The notes beneath the pieces were generated by a model. It was not told the DNA's origin. It saw only the letters and a program-made list of their open reading frames with translations, and did no database searches. This document shows, piece by piece, positions 43,084 to 51,611 of a stretch of 64,000 bases of DNA (its first letter is position 1; each line of letters starts with the position of its first letter). The position numbers and the translations under genes are program-made. Source of the stretch: Amycolatopsis dendrobii (lineage in GTDB: Bacteria; Actinomycetota; Actinomycetes; Mycobacteriales; Pseudonocardiaceae); assembly GCF_014145675.1 (NCBI RefSeq), contig NZ_JACGZW010000005.1, positions 496,001 to 560,000 on the forward strand, read 5' to 3'.

Positions 43084-43586
43084 CCCTTGCGCAGCAAGGC
43101 ATCCAGCTCGCGCACCCACTCCCCCGCCCGGCCCCGGCCGCCCGGAGCCGCCGGATACCGCGACAGCACCCGGACCACCACCGGATCAGCCGCCGGGTGC
43201 TGAACCGTCAATCCGGCCAACTCGAACGCATACGCCGCGTGCCCGGCCGGACCGAGGATGTGCCACACCTGAGTCGCCTTCGCGAGCGGATGCAGAAACG
43301 CCGCGCCAGCAGCGGCGACAGCGGCCCGCGCGGCCTCGCTCGCCGCGGCCTGACCGGCATCGCGCGTTTCCTGATACGCCCGCTGCGCCGCCCACGCGCC
43401 GTCGCGAATCGCCTTGCTGCGCTTGGCTCCCTGAGCAAACGCCCGGGCCGACTCGATCGCGTCGTGCGGACGGCGGTCGCCTGGACGGGCTTGTTCGAAG
43501 ATCGGCAGCGCGGGCTCCGCACAAGCCACCGCGTAGGCCGTGACGGCGCGAAGCTCGGACAGGTCGAGTTCGATCTTCTCGGTCAT
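43080..43586 (-). CDS. Imm-5-like putative immunity protein
   Basis: A 168-residue alpha-helical protein beginning MTEKIELDLSELRAVTAYAVACAEPALPIFEQARPGDRRPHDAIE and containing AGAAFLHPLAKATQVWHILGPAGHAAYAFEL. This matches the actinobacterial Imm-5-like family, often labelled exonuclease SbcC or putative immunity protein. No toxin gene lies nearby, so an immunity role is not supported by context. The stop overlaps the stop of the convergent ABC-F gene by four bases. ATG at 43586. Confidence 0.7.
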   Translation of the reverse strand: MTEKIELDLSELRAVTAYAVACAEPALPIFEQARPGDRRPHDAIESARAFAQGAKRSKAIRDGAWAAQRAYQETRDAGQAAASEAARAAVAAAGAAFLHPLAKATQVWHILGPAGHAAYAFELAGLTVQHPAADPVVVRVLSRYPAAPGGRGRAGEWVRELDALLRKG

Positions 43587-43602
43587 GTGCTTGAACTGTA
43601 TC

Positions 43603-43628
43603 GTTGAACCGCCGGTTGGCAGTTCAAC
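43603..43628. promoter_or_regulatory. Inverted repeat between divergent genes
   Basis: GTTGAAC (43603-43609) and GTTCAAC (43622-43628), spaced 12; a further TTGAAC at 43591-43596. Possible shared operator for the Imm-5-like and J-domain-like genes. Confidence 0.35.
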
Positions 43629-43680
43629 GCGACTTCCGGCAGGAACCTCCAGTGAAACCTTCAACCGGGGAAGGACGGCG

Positions 43681-43953
43681 GTGGACGAGCGGACGGAATG
43701 GTCCGAGGCCGACAAGGCGGCCTACCGCCGGTTCGTGCGCACCCATCACCCGGACGTCGGCGGCGACCCGGACGAGTTCGCCGCCGGGCTCCGCGAGTTC
43801 CGGCGCGGACGGCGCGACGAAAACGCCGCGGGGACCGAACCGGCCCCACGCGGCGAATCCTTGGTGTTCGTGCGCCGGAGCCGAGGAGTGCCCCGGCTGC
43901 TGGCGGCTTTTGCCGAGCGCAGGCGGCGGAAACGGAATCCGCGCGTGCGCTAG
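43681..43953 (+). CDS. Small J-domain-like protein
   Basis: A 90-residue protein with the J-domain HPD motif in AAYRRFVRTHHPDVGGDPDEFAAGLREFRRG (about residues 12-42), then a basic tail. Only the part around helices II-III of a J-domain is evident, so binding to DnaK is possible but not certain. GTG start after GGGGAAGG. It ends 5 bases from the convergent YeiH-type gene. Confidence 0.6.
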   Translation: MDERTEWSEADKAAYRRFVRTHHPDVGGDPDEFAAGLREFRRGRRDENAAGTEPAPRGESLVFVRRSRGVPRLLAAFAERRRRKRNPRVR

Positions 43954-43957
43954 CGCG

Positions 43958-45010
43958 TCACATCCCGCCGGTCAGCGCCTGCAGCCCGAGACTCGACGCG
44001 GCGACCGCGACCCACAGGATGGCCCCCATCAGCAGCGGCTTGTGCCCTGCCTTGCGCAGGTCGGACGGCTTGAGCGCGAGACCGATCCCGGCGAGCGCCA
44101 TCGTGATCAGGAAGGTGCCGAGCGTCGACAGCGGCGCGTGCCACGACTGCGGGATCCAGCCCGCGCTTTCCACCGTGGCGGCGGCGAGGAAGCCGATCAG
44201 GAACGGCGGGACCAGCCGGTGCCAAGGCATGGCGCGCAAGGAAACCCGGCCGCCGGACTGCTTGCGTGCGACGAGCACGGCGAGGAAGAGCACGATCGGG
44301 ATCAGCGTGAGCGTGCGGGTGAGCTTCACGACGAGGCCGTACGAGCCGGCGTCGCCGCCGTACGCGTAGGAAGCCGCGACGACGGAAGACGTGTCGTTCA
44401 CCGCGGTTCCGGCCCACAGGCCGAACGCGTGCGGCGACATCCCGAGCGCGTGTCCGAGCGGCGGGAACAGGAGGACGGCGGCGACGTTGAAGGTGAAGAT
44501 CGTGCCGAGCGCGTAAGCGATATTGGCTTCCTTCGGCTTCAGCACCGCACTGGTCGCCGCGATCGCGGACGCACCGCAGATGCCGGTGCCGACGCCGATC
44601 AGCGTCTGCGTGTCCCCGCGGACGCCGAGCAGCCTGCCGAGCACCCAGGCGCCGCCGAGCGCGACCGCGAGCGTGCCGAGCATCACCGGCAGCGACTGCC
44701 CGCCGACGTGCACCACCTGCTGGATCGAGAGCCCCGTGCCCAGCACGACGATCGACAGCTGGAGCACCGGCCGCGACGCGATCGCGTAGCCCGGGCTGAA
44801 CCGCCAGCCGCGCAGCCCCGGCACGACCGCGCCGGCGACCGCGCCGAGCAGGATCGCGAGCACCGGCCCGCCGACCACCGGAACGAGCTTGCCGCCCGCC
44901 GTCGCCACCGCCGCGACCAGCAGCGCGACCGCGAGCCCCGGCACCGGACGGGCGAGCTTCGCCCGCCACTGCACCGTCGCGCGCGCCGCTCCCAGCGTCG
45001 CGCCGGTCAC
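43958..45010 (-). CDS. YeiH/UPF0324 family putative sulfate exporter
   Basis: A 350-residue inner-membrane protein with about ten hydrophobic segments. The conserved GTGICGASAIAATSAVL and WAGTAVNDTSSVVAASYAYG motifs define the YeiH family, linked to sulfate or sulfonate efflux. GTG at 45010 follows AGGAG. A longer in-frame start at 45058 would cross the GntR palindrome. Divergent from a GntR/HutC gene, its likely regulator. Confidence 0.88.
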   Translation of the reverse strand: MTGATLGAARATVQWRAKLARPVPGLAVALLVAAVATAGGKLVPVVGGPVLAILLGAVAGAVVPGLRGWRFSPGYAIASRPVLQLSIVVLGTGLSIQQVVHVGGQSLPVMLGTLAVALGGAWVLGRLLGVRGDTQTLIGVGTGICGASAIAATSAVLKPKEANIAYALGTIFTFNVAAVLLFPPLGHALGMSPHAFGLWAGTAVNDTSSVVAASYAYGGDAGSYGLVVKLTRTLTLIPIVLFLAVLVARKQSGGRVSLRAMPWHRLVPPFLIGFLAAATVESAGWIPQSWHAPLSTLGTFLITMALAGIGLALKPSDLRKAGHKPLLMGAILWVAVAASSLGLQALTGGM

Positions 45011-45045
45011 CGGTTCACTCCTGTGCGCACTCTGGCCTCCTCGGT

Positions 45046-45059
45046 AATGTACGTACATT
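45046..45059. promoter_or_regulatory. GntR/HutC operator
   Basis: Perfect 14-bp palindrome AATGTACGTACATT, with a related half GTCCGTACATTT at 45073-45084, between the YeiH-type and GntR genes. It fits the GT-N-AC-type sites of the HutC/GntR class. Confidence 0.65.
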
Positions 45060-45106
45060 TAATCTAAGAGCTGTCCGTACATTTGGCAAGCGGTAGTGTT
45101 CCCGGC

Positions 45107-45883
45107 ATGGGCGAGGCAGAGCTGGTCCGCACCGGCGGGCAGCCCCTGTGGCGGCAGTTGCAGCAGCGGCTGCTGGTGCGCATCCGCGCCGGGGAATTCG
45201 ACAGCGCGTTCCCCGGGGAGCTCGCGCTCGCCGACGAATACAGCGTCAGCAGGCAGACCGTCCGGCAGGCGCTGCGGGAACTGCGCGCGGACGGCACGCT
45301 CATCGCCGAACGCGGCCGCCAGCCCCGCGTCGCGGCGGCCGCGGAGATCCAGCAGCCGCTCGGCGCGCTCTACAGCCTCTTCGCCGCGGTCGAGGAGGCC
45401 GGTCTCGACCAGCACAGCGTCGTGCGCAGGCTCGACATCCGCGCGGACGCGGTGGTCGCCGAACGCTTGTCGCTGGAGGGCTCCACTCCCCTGCTGTACC
45501 TCGAACGCGTGCGGCTGGCCGGGAACGACCCGCTGGCCGTCGACCGGGTGTGGCTGCCCGCCGAACTCGCCCGGCCGCTGCTGGACGCGGATTTCCAGCA
45601 CACCAGCCTGTACGGCGAACTCCATCGCCGCACCGGCGTCCGGCTCGACCACGGCGAGGAGCAGATCCGCGCCGTCGTGCCGACCCGCGCCGAGCGCACC
45701 CTGCTGGGCTGCGGCGAAACGGTCGGCGCGTTCTCCATCGGACGCCTCGGCACCAGCGCGGGCAAACGCATCGAATGGCGGCACACGCTGGTGCGCGGCG
45801 ACCGGTTCGCGCTGACGGCCGAGTTTTCCGGGCGCACCGGGTACCGGTTGGTCACGACGGGGGCACTTGCCGGAACCCGCTGA
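45107..45883 (+). CDS. GntR-family (HutC/UTRA) regulator
   Basis: A 258-residue repressor: N-terminal winged helix (PLWRQLQQRLLVRIRAGEF to RGRQPRV) and a C-terminal UTRA effector domain (LYLERVRLAGNDPLAVDRVWLPAE, EWRHTLVRGDRFALTAEF). Divergent from the YeiH-type exporter with a perfect palindrome in between. Effector unknown, possibly a sulfur compound by association. Confidence 0.92.
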   Translation: MGEAELVRTGGQPLWRQLQQRLLVRIRAGEFDSAFPGELALADEYSVSRQTVRQALRELRADGTLIAERGRQPRVAAAAEIQQPLGALYSLFAAVEEAGLDQHSVVRRLDIRADAVVAERLSLEGSTPLLYLERVRLAGNDPLAVDRVWLPAELARPLLDADFQHTSLYGELHRRTGVRLDHGEEQIRAVVPTRAERTLLGCGETVGAFSIGRLGTSAGKRIEWRHTLVRGDRFALTAEFSGRTGYRLVTTGALAGTR

Positions 45884-45915
45884 CCCGGCGGGCATTGGGT
45901 CGCTACGCTCCGCGC

Positions 45916-46290
45916 ATGTCGATCTTCGCGCGGATTCTGCAGGTCTTCTTCATGGTCCTTGGGCTGGCCAGCATCGGGGTTGGGCTGATCATGGTGCTGA
46001 TCGCCAAGCCGCACTGGTACTGCGAGGTTTCGCGGAACGGGGAGGCGACCACGTGGTGCTACGAGCACGACCTCGAGGCGCTGACCAGCTACCACCTGTT
46101 CTGGTTCGTGCTCGGCCTCGCGCTCGAGATCATGGCTGTCGCGGTCGTCGCGGGCGCGCGCCGCAGGACCGTCGAAAACCTGCTGATGTCGATGAACTCG
46201 CCAGCGGCCGCGCCGACGTTCTCCGGCTCGCTGCCGCCCGCCCCGTACCCCGGCTACCCGCAGCAGCAGCCGCCGTACCCGGGGCAGTAG
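45916..46290 (+). CDS. Small membrane protein with Pro/Tyr/Gln tail
   Basis: A 124-residue protein with two transmembrane segments (FMVLGLASIGVGLIMVLIA and LFWFVLGLALEIMAVAVVAG) and a loop with two cysteines (WYCEVSRNGEATTWCYEHD), perhaps a disulfide outside the membrane. It ends in a PYPGYPQQQPPYPGQ tail. No family recognised. It lies 32 bases after the GntR gene. Confidence 0.7.
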   Translation: MSIFARILQVFFMVLGLASIGVGLIMVLIAKPHWYCEVSRNGEATTWCYEHDLEALTSYHLFWFVLGLALEIMAVAVVAGARRRTVENLLMSMNSPAAAPTFSGSLPPAPYPGYPQQQPPYPGQ

Positions 46291-46299
46291 CTCAGGAAC

Positions 46300-47091
46300 T
46301 CAGCCGATCCGGATCCCGGCCAGCTGCGTGCCCTGCGCGACCAGCGTCCCGGCGCTGTCCCACACGTGGCAGGACTCGTCGACCCGCCCGTCGCCGATCA
46401 GGTGGGCGCGGTGCAGCACGCGCACCGGGCCGGGAGCCGGATGCGCCCGCACGTAGGCGGTCAGTTCGAGCGTCGGGACCCAGCCGGACGGCGCGACGTC
46501 GAGGGTCGCCGGCGGCAGGGCGTCGACCGCGAACAGCAGGCTGACCGGGTCGAACGGCTCGTCGCCGGGCAGCGCGAGCAGGGCGCGCAGTTCGCCGCGG
46601 CCGCTGGGCCCGTCGGCGAGCGGACGGTCGAAGTACACGTCGATCTCGTCGCGGATCGTGATCGGGATGCCGGACGTCAGCACGGCCGGGCCCCACGGCT
46701 CCTCCGGGAACGGGCCGAATTCCGGCCGCGGCACGCCGTCCTGCCAGAACGGTTCGGCCTCGCCGAGCACGCCCAGCGTCAGCAGAGCCTCGACCTGCGG
46801 CACGCCGTCCTTGAGCAGCCGTCCGCGCAGCTGGGTCGCAGTCCGGCCGGTGCGCAGCACCTCGACCTCGATCTCCGCCGGGCCCGGTTCGGGCGAGCGC
46901 AGGTAGTGCGCGCTGGCCGCGAGCACGTCCGGATGCCCCGAAACGACAGTCGCCGCGCGGGCGATCGTGGCCAGCAGGTAGCCGCCGTTCGGGCGGCCGC
47001 CGATGGTCCACGCCGGGCTGAGGTCGACGCTGAACCCGGTGTCCGAATGCTGCTTGACCGCGGACACCGCGGCGAAGGTCGTCGTGCTCAC
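46300..47091 (-). CDS. Acyl-CoA thioesterase family protein
   Basis: A 263-residue double-hotdog protein: FSVDLSPAWTIGGRPNGGYLLATIARAA, then the C-terminal hotdog ending CHVWDSAGTLVAQGTQLAGIRI. Related to TesB-like/actinobacterial thioesterase superfamily proteins, which hydrolyse acyl-CoA. GTG at 47091 follows GGAGGG. The chain-length preference cannot be predicted. Confidence 0.85.
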   Translation of the reverse strand: MSTTTFAAVSAVKQHSDTGFSVDLSPAWTIGGRPNGGYLLATIARAATVVSGHPDVLAASAHYLRSPEPGPAEIEVEVLRTGRTATQLRGRLLKDGVPQVEALLTLGVLGEAEPFWQDGVPRPEFGPFPEEPWGPAVLTSGIPITIRDEIDVYFDRPLADGPSGRGELRALLALPGDEPFDPVSLLFAVDALPPATLDVAPSGWVPTLELTAYVRAHPAPGPVRVLHRAHLIGDGRVDESCHVWDSAGTLVAQGTQLAGIRIG

Positions 47092-47220
47092 GGTTCCCTC
47101 CAGGTGAGTTGCTTCCCGCAACCTACCTGCTAGGCCATTCGGACGTCCCGGGCACTGAGACCCACGCCACCTGTTCCGCCCCGCGCTCGCCGATATTCCC
47201 GGCAAGATGTCCGCGATGCG

Positions 47221-47247
47221 TGTCGAGGACGGTGCGCGGGTTCCGTT
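47221..47247 (+). promoter_or_regulatory. Candidate ECF42-type promoter
   Basis: TGTCGA (47221-47226) followed 16-17 bases later by CCGTTC (47243-47248), 73 bases upstream of the YCII gene. TGTCGA is the -35 reported for ECF42 targets in Streptomyces; the -10 here is only a partial match. It implies autoregulation. Confidence 0.5.
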
Positions 47248-47298
47248 CCCTTGGTGAGCCCGCCCGGAAGCGGCGAGCCGGACACTGGAGGAAACGCT

Positions 47299-47697
47299 AT
47301 GCCGAAGTACATGCTGCTGCAGACCTACGCCCAGGGCGAGGACTGCGACGTGCCGCTGCCGGAATGGGCCCCCGAGGACATTCGCGCGCACATCCAGTTC
47401 CAGCACGTGCTCAACGCCGAACTGACCGAGGCCGGGGAACTCGTCGAAGCGGAGGGCCTGGCCGGGCCGGAGGCGGCGAAGACCGTGGTGGCGGACGGCA
47501 AGGGCGGCGCGGTCGTCACCGACGGGCCGTTCCCGGAGGGCAAGGAACTGCTGGCCGGATACCGGGTGGTGGACGTCGAATCGGAGGCGCGGGCGCTGGA
47601 GATCGCCACCCGGGTCTCGGCCGCGCCCGGGCCCGAAGGCGCGCCGCTGCGGGTGCCGATCGAGGTGCGCCAGGTGATGAGCGCGCCGGAGGTGTGA
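47299..47697 (+). CDS. YCII/DGPF-domain protein
   Basis: A 132-residue YCII-related protein (PKYMLLQTYAQGEDC at the start) with the signature DGPFPEGKELLAGYRVVDVES. DGPF proteins accompany ECF42 sigma factors and are their usual target genes; their biochemical role is unclear. The stop shares a base with the sigma-factor start, so the pair is one operon. Confidence 0.92.
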   Translation: MPKYMLLQTYAQGEDCDVPLPEWAPEDIRAHIQFQHVLNAELTEAGELVEAEGLAGPEAAKTVVADGKGGAVVTDGPFPEGKELLAGYRVVDVESEARALEIATRVSAAPGPEGAPLRVPIEVRQVMSAPEV

Positions 47698-48938
47698 TGT
47701 CGCAGCCCGAGGTCGAGGACCTGGTGCGCGCGCTCGCGCCCCAGGTCCTCGCCGTCCTCGCGCGCCGGTCCGGCGATTTCGGCGCGGCCGAGGACGCGAC
47801 GCAGGAGGCTCTCCTCGCCGCGGTGCAGCACTGGCCCGCCGAGGGGATCCCGGAGAATCCCCGCGGCTGGCTGCTGCAGACCGCCAGCCGCCGGGTCATC
47901 GACAGCTTCCGCAGCGACCAGGCCCGGCGGCGGCGCGAGGACACCGTCGCCGCCGAGCCGCCGGGCGCCGAGGTGCCGGATCGCGACGACACGCTGACGC
48001 TGTTGTTCCTGTGCGCGCATCCGTCGCTGACGTCGGCGTCGGCGATCGCACTGACGTTGCGAGCGGTCGGCGGCCTGACGACCGCGGAGATCGCCAGCGC
48101 GTTCCTCGTGCCGGAAACCACGATGGCGCAACGGATCAGCCGGGCGAAGGCGAAAATCAAGAAGTCCGGCCTGCCGTTCCGGATGCCCGCCGCGGACGAG
48201 CGGCAGGCGCGGCTGCGGTCCGTGCTGCACGTGCTGTACCTCGTGTTCAACGAGGGCTACACCAGCAGCGGCGGCCGCCGTCTGCACCGGACCGAACTGT
48301 CCGCGGAGGCGATCCGGCTGGCGCGGCTGCTGCACGCCGCGCTGCCGGACGACGGCGAAGCGGCGGGGTTGCTCGCACTGATGCTGCTCACCGACGCCCG
48401 CCGTCCGGCTCGCACCGGACCGGACGGCGACCTCATTCCGCTCGCCGAGCAGGACCGGGCGAGATGGGACCGTTCGCTGATCCGGGAAGGCGTCGCGCTC
48501 ATCACCGCCGCGCTGGCCCGCGACGGCATCGGCGAATACCGCTTGCAAGCCGCGATCGCCGCGACGCACGACATCGCGTTGCGGGCCGAGGACACCGATT
48601 GGCCGCGCGTGCTCACGCTGTACACGCGGCTCGAAGCCCTGACCGGCAACCCGGTCGTAACGCTCAACCGCGCGATCGCGACTGCGATGGTGCACGGGCC
48701 GGACGCCGGGCTCACGATGCTCGCCGAACTCGACGACCGGCTTCCCGACCACCACCGCCTCGCCGCCGCCCGGGCGCACCTGCTGGAGCTGGCCGGCGAA
48801 CGAGAGGAAGCCATCCGCCACTACACCGCGGCCGCCGCCCGCACCGGAAACACCGCCGAACAGCGCTATCTGACGCTGCGCGCGGCCCGGCTGCGCGCCA
48901 GCCATTCCACAAGTCGCTCGCCGATCGGCACCGAGTAG
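47697..48938 (+). CDS. ECF42-type sigma factor with C-terminal extension
   Basis: A 413-residue sigma factor. Region 2 is DFGAAEDATQEALLAAVQHWP to NPRGWLLQTASRRVIDSFRSD (about 25-78). Region 4 is AIALTLRAVGGLTTAEIASAFLVPETTMAQRISRAKAKI (about 118-158). After that a 230-residue extension (DUF6596 and TPR-like; LLTDARRPAR, NPVVTLNRAIA) is diagnostic of group ECF42, which works without a dedicated anti-sigma factor. Coupled to the YCII gene (TGATG). Confidence 0.92.
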   Translation: MSQPEVEDLVRALAPQVLAVLARRSGDFGAAEDATQEALLAAVQHWPAEGIPENPRGWLLQTASRRVIDSFRSDQARRRREDTVAAEPPGAEVPDRDDTLTLLFLCAHPSLTSASAIALTLRAVGGLTTAEIASAFLVPETTMAQRISRAKAKIKKSGLPFRMPAADERQARLRSVLHVLYLVFNEGYTSSGGRRLHRTELSAEAIRLARLLHAALPDDGEAAGLLALMLLTDARRPARTGPDGDLIPLAEQDRARWDRSLIREGVALITAALARDGIGEYRLQAAIAATHDIALRAEDTDWPRVLTLYTRLEALTGNPVVTLNRAIATAMVHGPDAGLTMLAELDDRLPDHHRLAAARAHLLELAGEREEAIRHYTAAAARTGNTAEQRYLTLRAARLRASHSTSRSPIGTE

Positions 48939-48968
48939 TATCAGGACACTTCACGAGCGGAGCGCACC

Positions 48969-49361
48969 ATGGCGAGCATCGAAGACGCCCGTCGCCGGAC
49001 CGGGTACGACGTCACCGAGGCGACTGTCGACGACGTGCTCTCCGCCCTGCGCTCCGCCGAACCGCCCACGCCGGACGCCGGGATCGTCTGGTGGCTGTAC
49101 GCGGGCCGGAAGCCGCGGACGCCGTACCTGGTCGCCGGTTTGCGCGGTGCGCGCGGAAGCCTGACGTGGCACGAAAACGGCGAGACTTTCCTGCCCGCGA
49201 ACGGCGTCGGCGAGGAACCGGTCGACTACTGCAGCCTTCAGGGAGCGCACTTCCCGCAGCCCTCCGGGAGCGAGGTTTCCGCCGAGGAAGTGCTGCGCGC
49301 GGTGCGGGAATTGTGCGAATCCCAGACGCGACCCGCGTGCGTTTCCTGGAAGACCGCGTAG
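48969..49361 (+). CDS. Imm1-family putative immunity protein
   Basis: A 130-residue protein resembling Imm1 (deaminase-toxin immunity) proteins: WWLYAGRKPRTPYLVAGLRGARGSLTW, then ANGVGEEPVDYCSLQGAHFPQPSGSEVSAEEVLRAVREL and TRPACVSW. No toxin with a polymorphic C-terminal domain is visible in the window, so it is an orphan. Short spacer after the sigma-factor gene. Confidence 0.65.
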   Translation: MASIEDARRRTGYDVTEATVDDVLSALRSAEPPTPDAGIVWWLYAGRKPRTPYLVAGLRGARGSLTWHENGETFLPANGVGEEPVDYCSLQGAHFPQPSGSEVSAEEVLRAVRELCESQTRPACVSWKTA

Positions 49362-49382
49362 CCACTGTCCACAGTGGACTTT

Positions 49383-50219
49383 CTATGGGCGCTGGGCGAA
49401 ATCGTCCTTGTGCGCCCGCGCCCACTCGCGGAATGACGTCGCTCGTCCCGCGAACCGCTCCACCGTGTTGTTCACCGGCGCGAGGCGGCCCACTGCTGCC
49501 TCCTCCACGTCCATCAGGTGCTCCAGGACCGCCGCGGGCATCCACTCCGGACGCCGTTCCAGCGCTTCGCTGCGAGTTTCGGTCACCACTTCGATCGAGC
49601 GACCCAATTCCTCCGCCAGGGTCTCGACGATCGCACGCTGCGTCATCGACTCCGGCCCGGTCACCGTGAGCATTCGCCCCGGATAGCTACGCTCCGCAAG
49701 CAACCTCGCGGCTACCGCGGCCACGTCCGCCTCGGCCGTCGGCGTGAACTGCGACTCCGGAGAGAAGAGCCGCACTGGCTCACCGGCCCGGATCGCCGCA
49801 CCCCAGTCGCGCCGGGTATTGCCCATCAGCCAGCCGGGGTACAGCACCGTGAACGGCAGTCCGGACTCCGCCACCGCCGCCTCCGCGGGCAGATGCCCCC
49901 GCCGGATCGGATTGTCCGCCGACCCCTCGTAGACGTCCGGCGAGGACAGCAGCACAACGTACGAAACCCCGGCTTTCTTCGCTGCGGCAAGGAAATCCGC
50001 CGCACCGTTCGGCCGAGCCGGATACAGGAAGATCGCGTCTGCGCCGCACAGCGCGTCCTCGAACCCGCCCTCCGCGGCGAGATCCACCGACACCGCGTCC
50101 GGCAGGTTGAGCGCGGTCGCGTCACGCGCCGACCCACGCACCTCGTGTCCGCCCTCGCGGAGCACCCGGACGACCTCGCTCCCGACATTCCCGCGCGCCC
50201 CTGTCACCAGGATGGTCAT
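49383..50219 (-). CDS. NAD(P)-binding NmrA-like oxidoreductase
   Basis: A 278-residue Rossmann protein beginning MTILVTGARGNVGSEVVRVLREGGHEVRG, with VVLLSSPDVYEG and LYPGWLMGN segments of the atypical SDR/NmrA family. ATG at 50219. Preceded by an AT-rich promoter with the inverted repeat CTTTG-TTTG-CAAAG, suggesting regulated expression. It is a distant cousin of the NmrA gene at 28689. Substrate unknown. Confidence 0.85.
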   Translation of the reverse strand: MTILVTGARGNVGSEVVRVLREGGHEVRGSARDATALNLPDAVSVDLAAEGGFEDALCGADAIFLYPARPNGAADFLAAAKKAGVSYVVLLSSPDVYEGSADNPIRRGHLPAEAAVAESGLPFTVLYPGWLMGNTRRDWGAAIRAGEPVRLFSPESQFTPTAEADVAAVAARLLAERSYPGRMLTVTGPESMTQRAIVETLAEELGRSIEVVTETRSEALERRPEWMPAAVLEHLMDVEEAAVGRLAPVNNTVERFAGRATSFREWARAHKDDFAQRP

Positions 50220-50246
50220 CCCATACTTCCTTTGCTCTTAAATTAA

Positions 50247-50260
50247 CTTTGTTTGCAAAG
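50247..50260. promoter_or_regulatory. Palindrome in the NmrA-like promoter
   Basis: CTTTG (50247-50251), 4 bases, CAAAG (50256-50260), in an unusually AT-rich stretch (50228-50272) upstream of the leftward gene. Regulator not identified. Confidence 0.35.
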
Positions 50261-50392
50261 CTATAGCTCATTACTCCCCGCTGTCAACCTCCCGCGTCCG
50301 GTACACGACCGGGCGAGATCGTTGTATGGATCGTGTACGGATCCCTCCGACACTCCGGCAGTTCGATTCGGACGAGTGAAGGGAGATCCGTC

Positions 50393-51604
50393 GTGGTCGG
50401 GAATGTGACGGTCCGGCGCACGGTCGCCGCACTGCTCGCCGCGGGGGCGGTCGCCGCAGTCGCGACGCCCGCGAGCGCTGCCGAGGCGTCGGGAACCTGG
50501 CGAGCCGATCTGTCCTCGGTGGACAGCGACGACGTCAACGTCGCCGCGGCCAGCGGCACGCTCACGCTGCGAGACGCCGCGTGGAGACCCGCCGACCGGG
50601 CCGCGGGCAGCGAGGGCTACCTGCTCTCCGCCGAACGGCGCCTGCCCGCGCCGGTGAACCGGGTAGCCGCCGAGATCTCCGCCGACGCGCCGCAGGGCAC
50701 CTCGGTCGACGTCGACGTCCGCGGCCGATCCGGCGCCGGCGACTGGACCGAATGGACCCCTGCCGGCACCGCGCTCCCGCGTGCGGTGAGCATCGTGCAG
50801 ACCAGGATCACGCTGTCCGGCACGACCGCCGCCCGCCCCACCGTGCGCGACGTCGAACTGACCGGCTCCCTGTCCCCGCAGGCGAACGCCATCACCGCGG
50901 CCACCCCGCTGACCTACACCGTCTACGCCACCCGCGAAGGCCTCGCCGGCCACACCACCGCGAACGGCCACGTCATCGCGAGCAACGACCACTTCGTCGC
51001 GCTGCCGTCCGGAAAAGCCTTGTCGCCCAAGGGAACCGGCAACTACACCGTGCGAGTGTGCAAGACGGACAACAGCCGCTGCGAATACGCGCCGGTCTGG
51101 GACGTCGGCCCGTGGAACACCAAGGACGACTACTGGAACCCGCCCTCGGTGCGCGCCGAGTACAAAGACCTGCCGCAAGGCCAGCCCGAGGCGTACGCCG
51201 CCTACCACAACGGCTACAACGGCGGCCGCGACGATCTCGGGTACAAGGTGGGCAACCCGGCGGGCATCGACCTGGCCGACGGCACCTTCAGCTCGGGTGT
51301 CGGCCTCGGGGACAACGGAAACGTGAAGGTCGCCTACCTGTGGACCGGCTCCGCCGCGGCGACCGGCCTCGTCCAAACGGCAGGCGACCCGGTGAACGTC
51401 CGGTCGGGCGCGCACACGTCCTCGTCGGTGAAGGGCCTGGCGGCCAACTACGCCAAGGTGAACATCGAGTGCTACGTCAACGGGGACACGGTGACCGGGA
51501 AGTTCGGGACGAGCAAGATCTGGGACCGGATCGGGCCCGGCCACTACATCTCGGACACGTACGTGAAGACCGGCTCGGACGGGCCGGTGGCTCCGCTCTG
51601 CTGA
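50393..51604 (+). CDS. Secreted protein with C-terminal SH3b domain
   Basis: A 403-residue secreted protein. The GTG at 50393 follows GAAGGGAGA and gives a Sec signal peptide (VRRTVAALLAAGAVAAVATPASA). Residues about 30-170 look like a beta-sandwich (discoidin-like) region with WRADLSSVDSDDVNVAAASGTLTLRDAAWRP. The middle has a Tyr/Asn-rich fold with HNGYNGGRDDLGYKVGNPAGIDLADG (a transglycosylase- or 3D-like wording). The end is a bacterial SH3 domain (GDPVNVRSGAHTSSSVKGLA). Possibly a cell-wall-binding protein. Terminator-like hairpin follows. Confidence 0.75.
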   Translation: MVGNVTVRRTVAALLAAGAVAAVATPASAAEASGTWRADLSSVDSDDVNVAAASGTLTLRDAAWRPADRAAGSEGYLLSAERRLPAPVNRVAAEISADAPQGTSVDVDVRGRSGAGDWTEWTPAGTALPRAVSIVQTRITLSGTTAARPTVRDVELTGSLSPQANAITAATPLTYTVYATREGLAGHTTANGHVIASNDHFVALPSGKALSPKGTGNYTVRVCKTDNSRCEYAPVWDVGPWNTKDDYWNPPSVRAEYKDLPQGQPEAYAAYHNGYNGGRDDLGYKVGNPAGIDLADGTFSSGVGLGDNGNVKVAYLWTGSAAATGLVQTAGDPVNVRSGAHTSSSVKGLAANYAKVNIECYVNGDTVTGKFGTSKIWDRIGPGHYISDTYVKTGSDGPVAPLC

Positions 51605-51611
51605 AGTGCCC

